Assembly (NCBI GenBank): GCA_018432315.1
Contig: JAHDLB010000031.1
Span: 1 to 64,000, forward strand
Direction of reading: 5' to 3'
Source: Anaerolineae bacterium
Lineage (GTDB): Bacteria; Chloroflexota; Anaerolineae; Aggregatilineales; Aggregatilineaceae
Length of the DNA stretch: 64,000 nucleotides
Part shown: one piece after another, positions 59,641 through 64,000 of the stretch
Layout of the letters: each line of letters starts with the position of its first letter
How positions within the stretch are numbered: position 1 is the stretch's first letter
Notes under the pieces: model-generated
What the model saw: only the letters and a program-made list of their open reading frames with translations
Told to the model about the DNA's origin: nothing
Database searches by the model: none
Position numbers and translations under genes: made by a program

Positions 59641-60711
59641 TCAGGGCAGCCAGAGCCAGAAGAAGAGCTCGCCGCTGCGTTCCAGCACGGTGCGCGCGCC
59701 CGATCCGTCACGCCGGATGACGTCGATCGACCGGGTGTTGTCGTCGTGGCGGGTAATGAAGGCAATCCACGCGCTGTCCGGCGACCACAGCGGGAAATAC
59801 GCGCTGCCGTCGTCCGGCGTCAGCCGGGCCAGCCGGTCCGCTTCCAGGTCGTACACGTAGATCGCCCGCCGGATATCGGGGGGAAGGGTGCCCGCTGAGA
59901 ACGCGAGATAGCGCCCATCCGGCGACCAGACCGGCGGGCCGTCGTCCAAACTGTTATCGGTCAGGCGGCGCTGGTTGCTCCCATCCGCGTCCATCACCCA
60001 GATCTCGCCCGAGCCGTCGCTGACGGCGTAGTTCGTCATGTAGGCGATCTGCGATCCGTCCGGCGAAAACCGGGCGCGCAGGTCGTTCAGCCCCTCGTTT
60101 TCGGTCAGCCGCCGCACGTCCGTCCCATCCGGCGCCATCGTGTACAGCTCCTGGAAACCGTCGCGCGAAGTGGTGAAAACGATGCGCGTCCCGTCCGGCG
60201 ACCAGTCGGGTTCGAGGTCGTTCGTGTACTCGGTGAGCTGGCGCTCCTCGCCGGTTTCCGCGTCGGTGATGAACAAGGCCGAGAAGAAATCGCGCGAGCG
60301 CATGAAGACGACCTGCGATCCATCGGGCGCGATGGCGGGCTGGCTGTCGCGCGGGCCGCTGCTGATCGGGCGCGCGCCGGTGCCGTCCGGGTTCGCCACG
60401 TAGACCCGCGTGACATGGTCCGCAGTACTGAGGAACGCGATCCGCGAGCCGTCGCGCGCGCGCGTCACCCACCACGCGTTCGACAACGTGCCGTCCGCCG
60501 CGCGCAGCGGGACCGGCTCGATGGCGCCATCGGGCAGGCTGAGCCGGTTCAGCGGGTCACCCGCCAGCGAGAGGGCTAACACCCCGCCGGGGGCGCGCTC
60601 CGCGTCCGGTTCAGGCCGGTCGATCAGGACGATTGCCACGCCGCCCAGCACCAGCGCGAGCAGGATCACCGCCGCCCCGATCAGCGCCCGCCGTCGATTC
60701 AACCTGAACAT
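59641..60711 (-). CDS. Membrane-anchored TolB-like beta-propeller protein (PD40 repeats)
   Basis: 356 residues. ATG 60711 has GGAGGGCGAG upstream; the 70-codon extension to 60921 overlaps the next gene's start and is rejected. RRRALIGAAVILLALVLGGVAIVLI in pieces is a signal anchor. At least five PD40 blades follow, e.g. DSQPAIAPDGSQVVFMR, LEPDWSPDGTRIVFTTSRDG, ARFSPDGSQIAYMTN, PPVWSPDGRYLAFSAG, PLWSPDSAWIAFI. Propellers of this kind serve as protein-binding scaffolds at the cell surface. Diverges from a second propeller gene. Confidence 0.85.
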   Translation of the reverse strand: MFRLNRRRALIGAAVILLALVLGGVAIVLIDRPEPDAERAPGGVLALSLAGDPLNRLSLPDGAIEPVPLRAADGTLSNAWWVTRARDGSRIAFLSTADHVTRVYVANPDGTGARPISSGPRDSQPAIAPDGSQVVFMRSRDFFSALFITDAETGEERQLTEYTNDLEPDWSPDGTRIVFTTSRDGFQELYTMAPDGTDVRRLTENEGLNDLRARFSPDGSQIAYMTNYAVSDGSGEIWVMDADGSNQRRLTDNSLDDGPPVWSPDGRYLAFSAGTLPPDIRRAIYVYDLEADRLARLTPDDGSAYFPLWSPDSAWIAFITRHDDNTRSIDVIRRDGSGARTVLERSGELFFWLWLP

Positions 60712-60884
60712 GCTCGCCCTCCGCCCGGTTTGCTGGCCTGCGTTGCGATCACTATGGATCAAAGCGCGCCGGCTGGCAACCCGGCTCAGCGATGATTCGC
60801 CACCGCTCGCCTGACGCGCGCCCGGCCCCGGCGTGGTGTGCCCTATACTGGAAAAAACGTTGATGAAGAATGCGTGAGGAATGT

Positions 60885-62678
60885 ATGTCTCCCAGATGTT
60901 TTCTATGGGCTTTGCTCGCATGTGGGATCGCCGCGCTCGCGATCCTCGCCGCCGGGCCGCTGGCGGCGGACACGTCCCCCACCGCGACCTTTTCGGTGCC
61001 TACCGTGACGCCCCAGGCGACGTCCCCGCCCGCTGCCACCACCCCCGAAGGCACGCCGATCCCCGCCGCCGGAGTCGTGCTCAGCTTCCTGCGGCCCGCG
61101 GTCGATCCCCAGGCGCTGCAGGGCGCGGTCGCGGTCATCGAGACGCGCCTGCGCGCGCTCGACGTGGAACGACCGCGCGTGACCGTGTCCGGCGAGAATC
61201 ACATCATGGTCGAGATGCCGTTCCCACTCGATCTCGACCTGGCGATCGCGTCCTTTCGCCAGCCAGGGCTGATCCGGTTCCTGCACGCCGGCGACCACAC
61301 CGGCCCGTCCCTCGGCCAGGCGATCGATCCCGGCGCGTACGAGGTGGTTCTGGCGGGTGACGTCTTCGAGGCGGCCAGCGTCCAGCCGGTCGAGGGCGAG
61401 TGGTGGGCCGTCACCTTCCGGCTGAAGCCGGACGCCCACGCCGCCAAAGCGGCGTTTGCCAGGGATCACCCCGGCGCGGCCCTGCTCGTCGCGCTCGACG
61501 ACGTGGTGATCGGCATCATCGGCGCGGGGAGCCAGACCGTGTCCGGCTTGAGCTACCACGAGGCGCGCCTGCTGGCGGCGTTCATGCGGTCCGGGCCGCT
61601 GCCGCTGCCGCTGGAACATTACATGAACGACTACCCGGCGCCGACGTCCCCGCCCGTCACCTCCAGCCCGGCGCCACCTTCGCCAACGACGGGCGCGGCG
61701 ATCACGATCGAGCGGACGCCGCTCGTCACGGCCACGCCCCCGCGCCCGCCCAATCCGCACGTCATGACCGGCCCGGCGGCGGTCGCGCTCCGCTCCGGCC
61801 CCGGCGAGGGGTTCCCGGCCTACGCCACGTTCGGGCCGCACCAGGGCACCGCCATCCTGGCCGTGAGCGCCGATCGCGCGTGGTATTACGTCGACTGGCC
61901 GCCCGATCGCGGTGGCCCCGGCTGGATACCCGCCGCCGGCCTGGAGACGACCGGCGACCTGGACCGTCTGCCCACCAACCCCGGCCCGCCCATCCAGCCG
62001 GAAGACGCCCGGCGGCTGGCGTATACCACCTGGGGCGTCGCGCGCGTCGTCCACCTGGACACCGGCGAAGAGGTCATCCTGAACGGCTACGGCGGGCTGG
62101 ACGCTCACCGGTCGGTGGGATCGCCGGACGGGCGATGGGTCGCGTCCTGGCGGCACCAGGCGGGGCGCAAGTGGCAGCTCAGCCTGCTCGACACGACCAC
62201 CTGGCAGCGCATCGAGTTGGGCGAATTCTGGAGCCGGTATCCGACGCTGTCCTGGTCGCCGAACAGCCGCTGGCTGGCGTTCGGCGCGAAACCGTCCGAC
62301 CGGCGCGTCGACTACGACGCCAGCGAGTTGTTCATGCTCGACGTCGAAACCGGGGCGCTGCGGCGGCTGACGTCCAACACCTACCGCGACGACTCGCCCG
62401 GCTTCTCGCCGGATGGCACGCGGCTGGTCTTCACGTCGGCGCAGGACGGGTACAACCGGCTGCACGTCCTGAACATTCGGACCGGCGAGCGCCATCTGCT
62501 GACCGGTGAGGCGTTCGGCTATTCGCCCGTCTGGTCGCCGGGCGGGCAGTGGATTGCGTTTACGTCCAACCACGAGGACCTGCACCAACAGCTCTACGTC
62601 ATCCGGGCGGACGGCACCGGCCTGCGGCGGGTGACCTACGCCAACACCGATGCGGAGAACCCGGTTTGGGTCCCGTGA
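60885..62678 (+). CDS. Exported SecD-P1-like domain + SH3 domain + PD40 propeller protein
   Basis: 597 residues from ATG 60885 (GAGG upstream). Residues 6-28 are a hydrophobic export signal or anchor. Residues about 64-240 match the SecD periplasmic P1/head region: DPQALQGAVAVIETRLRAL, NHIMVEMPF, LIRFLHAGD, VTFRLKPDAHAAKAAFA, LVALDDVVIG, and SGLSYHEARLLAAFMRSGPLPLPLE read in pieces. After a P/T/S linker, 290-350 is an SH3-like domain (VALRSGPGEGFPAYATFG). Residues 365-597 are PD40 blades (YPTLSWSPNSRWLAFGA, SPGFSPDGTRLVFTSA, SPVWSPGGQWIAFTS). The SecD membrane part is absent, so it is not a translocase. Function unknown. Confidence 0.8.
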   Translation: MSPRCFLWALLACGIAALAILAAGPLAADTSPTATFSVPTVTPQATSPPAATTPEGTPIPAAGVVLSFLRPAVDPQALQGAVAVIETRLRALDVERPRVTVSGENHIMVEMPFPLDLDLAIASFRQPGLIRFLHAGDHTGPSLGQAIDPGAYEVVLAGDVFEAASVQPVEGEWWAVTFRLKPDAHAAKAAFARDHPGAALLVALDDVVIGIIGAGSQTVSGLSYHEARLLAAFMRSGPLPLPLEHYMNDYPAPTSPPVTSSPAPPSPTTGAAITIERTPLVTATPPRPPNPHVMTGPAAVALRSGPGEGFPAYATFGPHQGTAILAVSADRAWYYVDWPPDRGGPGWIPAAGLETTGDLDRLPTNPGPPIQPEDARRLAYTTWGVARVVHLDTGEEVILNGYGGLDAHRSVGSPDGRWVASWRHQAGRKWQLSLLDTTTWQRIELGEFWSRYPTLSWSPNSRWLAFGAKPSDRRVDYDASELFMLDVETGALRRLTSNTYRDDSPGFSPDGTRLVFTSAQDGYNRLHVLNIRTGERHLLTGEAFGYSPVWSPGGQWIAFTSNHEDLHQQLYVIRADGTGLRRVTYANTDAENPVWVP

Positions 62679-62731
62679 GGAGGCCCGAATCGAATCGTGT
62701 TTTTGACCGGTTTTGCGAGGAGGTACGATTC

Positions 62732-64000
62732 ATGTTGCGTCGACTCTGGCCTGTCGCGCTCGTCGCGGCGCTGGTGGTTTTCCCGGCCCTGTTCGCCGCG
62801 GCGAGCGCCGTGGGGGCCCAGGCGACCGCCACCCCCGTCCCGCTGACGCCGCAGCCCACCTTTACCGCGACGCCGCCCCCGCCGTCGCCGTTTCCAACCG
62901 TCCAGTTCCAGCCGACTCCCGCCCCGATCACGCCGGAGGCTGCCGCGCCGACCGCCGCCGGGCCGCTCCCGCTGTCGCCCGGCGAACCGGTTTCCGGCAC
63001 GCTGGCCGCCGGTCAGGTCCTGGCGCGTCACACGTTTTCCGGGCGCGCCGGGCAGGTCGTCGCGTTCTGGATCACCTCGCCCAACGAGCCGGTGCCGCTG
63101 ACGCTGTCCCTGTCGAACGACGTGGGCTATTCGGTGCGCGGCGTGGCCGGGGTGGGCGAGACGTTCGTCCACACGCTGCCTGATACCGCGGCCTACGAGA
63201 TCCACGTCACACACCCTACACACCCTGACCAAGGGCACGGCGAGATCGCGTACACGCTCACCCTCGATTTCCTGGCCCCGCAGCCGGTCGCGTATGGCGA
63301 GCGCATCGAGGGCGAGATGTCGCCGCAAGCGCCGGCCCGCCTGTTCACCTTCCAGGGCGCGGCGGGTGATGTCGTGCGCGCGAACCTGACCGCCTGGCGC
63401 TTTGGGTCGTACATGGTCCTGGAGGGCGTCGGGGACCGGGGCGGCTACCGCGAGCTGGCCGGGAGCGTCCGGTTCGGCAGCGTGCGCTTCGGCGGCGTTC
63501 AGCAGATCGGCCCGCTCGTCCTGCCGGACGATGGCGAATACCGGATCATCGCGCGCAGCCAGCGCGTGGATTTCGCGCCGGCGCCCTTCGCGCTTGCGCT
63601 GGACCGCATCGACCCCGCGCCGCTGGCCTACGGTGAAACGGTCGAGGACGAGCTGGCCGCCGGGGACCACGCGCGCTATTACCGCTTCGACGGCGCGTTT
63701 GGGGACATCGTCGATATCCAGGTCGTCGCCGAAGATGACGCCGATACCACGCTGTGCCTGTATGGCGGCGTGCCCTGGCGCCTGCTGGGATGCGACGACG
63801 ATTCCGGGCGCGGCCTCGATCCGGAGATGCTCGGTTACCTGCTCAACCAGGCGGGGATGGTCATCGTCGAAGTCGCGCCCACGGTTGCCGGTGATTCCGC
63901 CGCGTTCGCGCTGTCGCTGGCGCGCAGTCCCGAGGGCCTGCTCGACGAGGGGCCACGGCGCGTCAAGCACGCCGATCGCACGCTCAGCTTCACCGGCAGG
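62732..64000 (+). CDS. Secreted protein with PPC-type beta-sandwich repeats (3' end outside window)
   Basis: At least 423 residues; the frame is open to the window edge. ATG 62732 follows GAGGAGGTACGATTC. Signal RLWPVALVAALVVFPALFAAASA in pieces, then a Pro/Thr-rich linker (about 35-85). Three domains of the bacterial pre-peptidase C-terminal type follow, each starting with a GE..xG.L/E pattern: GEPVSGTLAAGQVLARHTFSG, YGERIEGEMSPQAPARLFTFQG and YGETVEDELAAGDHARYYRFDG, the last with DADTTLCLYGG and GCDDDSG. Lies 53 bases after the propeller gene and could be in its operon. Confidence 0.8.
   Translation, partial: MLRRLWPVALVAALVVFPALFAAASAVGAQATATPVPLTPQPTFTATPPPPSPFPTVQFQPTPAPITPEAAAPTAAGPLPLSPGEPVSGTLAAGQVLARHTFSGRAGQVVAFWITSPNEPVPLTLSLSNDVGYSVRGVAGVGETFVHTLPDTAAYEIHVTHPTHPDQGHGEIAYTLTLDFLAPQPVAYGERIEGEMSPQAPARLFTFQGAAGDVVRANLTAWRFGSYMVLEGVGDRGGYRELAGSVRFGSVRFGGVQQIGPLVLPDDGEYRIIARSQRVDFAPAPFALALDRIDPAPLAYGETVEDELAAGDHARYYRFDGAFGDIVDIQVVAEDDADTTLCLYGGVPWRLLGCDDDSGRGLDPEMLGYLLNQAGMVIVEVAPTVAGDSAAFALSLARSPEGLLDEGPRRVKHADRTLSFTGR

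Overview
The window is a GC-rich (roughly two-thirds G+C) bacterial chromosome segment with dense, mostly operonic genes. The gene set (two ROK-regulated sugar importers with glycosidases, ribose-type ABC systems, a two-subunit NAD-linked formate dehydrogenase, PASTA/PPC/TolB-like surface proteins, cGMP/cAMP-type-domain histidine kinase) fits a heterotrophic Chloroflexota, probably Anaerolineae; this assignment is inference from gene content, not from a marker gene. No rRNA, tRNA or CRISPR array was recognised.

Layout. 1-141: right end of an ISAs1-type insertion sequence. 160-4948: formate dehydrogenase operon; the alpha subunit is one gene read through an in-frame UGA (selenocysteine) with a SECIS-like hairpin, followed by a NuoE-NuoF fusion. 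4961-9022: a membrane protein, a DUF5666-like secreted protein, a PASTA secreted protein and a TetR regulator. 9101-10447: type II NADH dehydrogenase with a palindrome inside its promoter. 10914-14342: BBE-type flavoprotein, CBS protein and an ArsB/NhaD-type transporter. 14421-20213: glycine betaine/choline-type ABC operon with enlarged permeases and a two-domain binding protein. 20630-26311: DUF3786 protein, two SDR enzymes, then a response regulator/flavin reductase fusion paired with a cNMP-domain histidine kinase.

26444-51001 is an alpha-glucan and sugar utilisation island: ROK1, two permeases, binding protein, GH15, GH31; then a small nucleotidyltransferase, DinB, MFS and 2-TM proteins; then on the minus strand a ribose-type ABC importer followed by a TrpA-like aldolase and an FGGY kinase, divergent from ROK2; then ROK2, binding protein, two permeases, GH66 dextranase-like enzyme and a second GH15. 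A short motif (ANTGANTGARGA-like) recurs at four positions around the two ROK genes and is a candidate operator.

51077-59626: PfkB kinase divergent from an operon holding a Tat-exported ribose-type binding protein, ATPase, permease, MtnK, MtnA and an SDR enzyme, which looks like import and salvage of 5-methylthioribose or 5-deoxyribose. 59641-64000: secreted beta-propeller proteins, one with a SecD-P1-like head plus SH3 plus propeller, and a PPC-domain protein that runs off the window.

The strongest candidates for new biology are the TrpA-like aldolase embedded in a sugar operon, the transporter-linked MtnK-MtnA pathway, the stand-alone SecD-P1/SH3/propeller protein, and the response regulator fused to a flavin reductase that has lost its redox cysteine pair.
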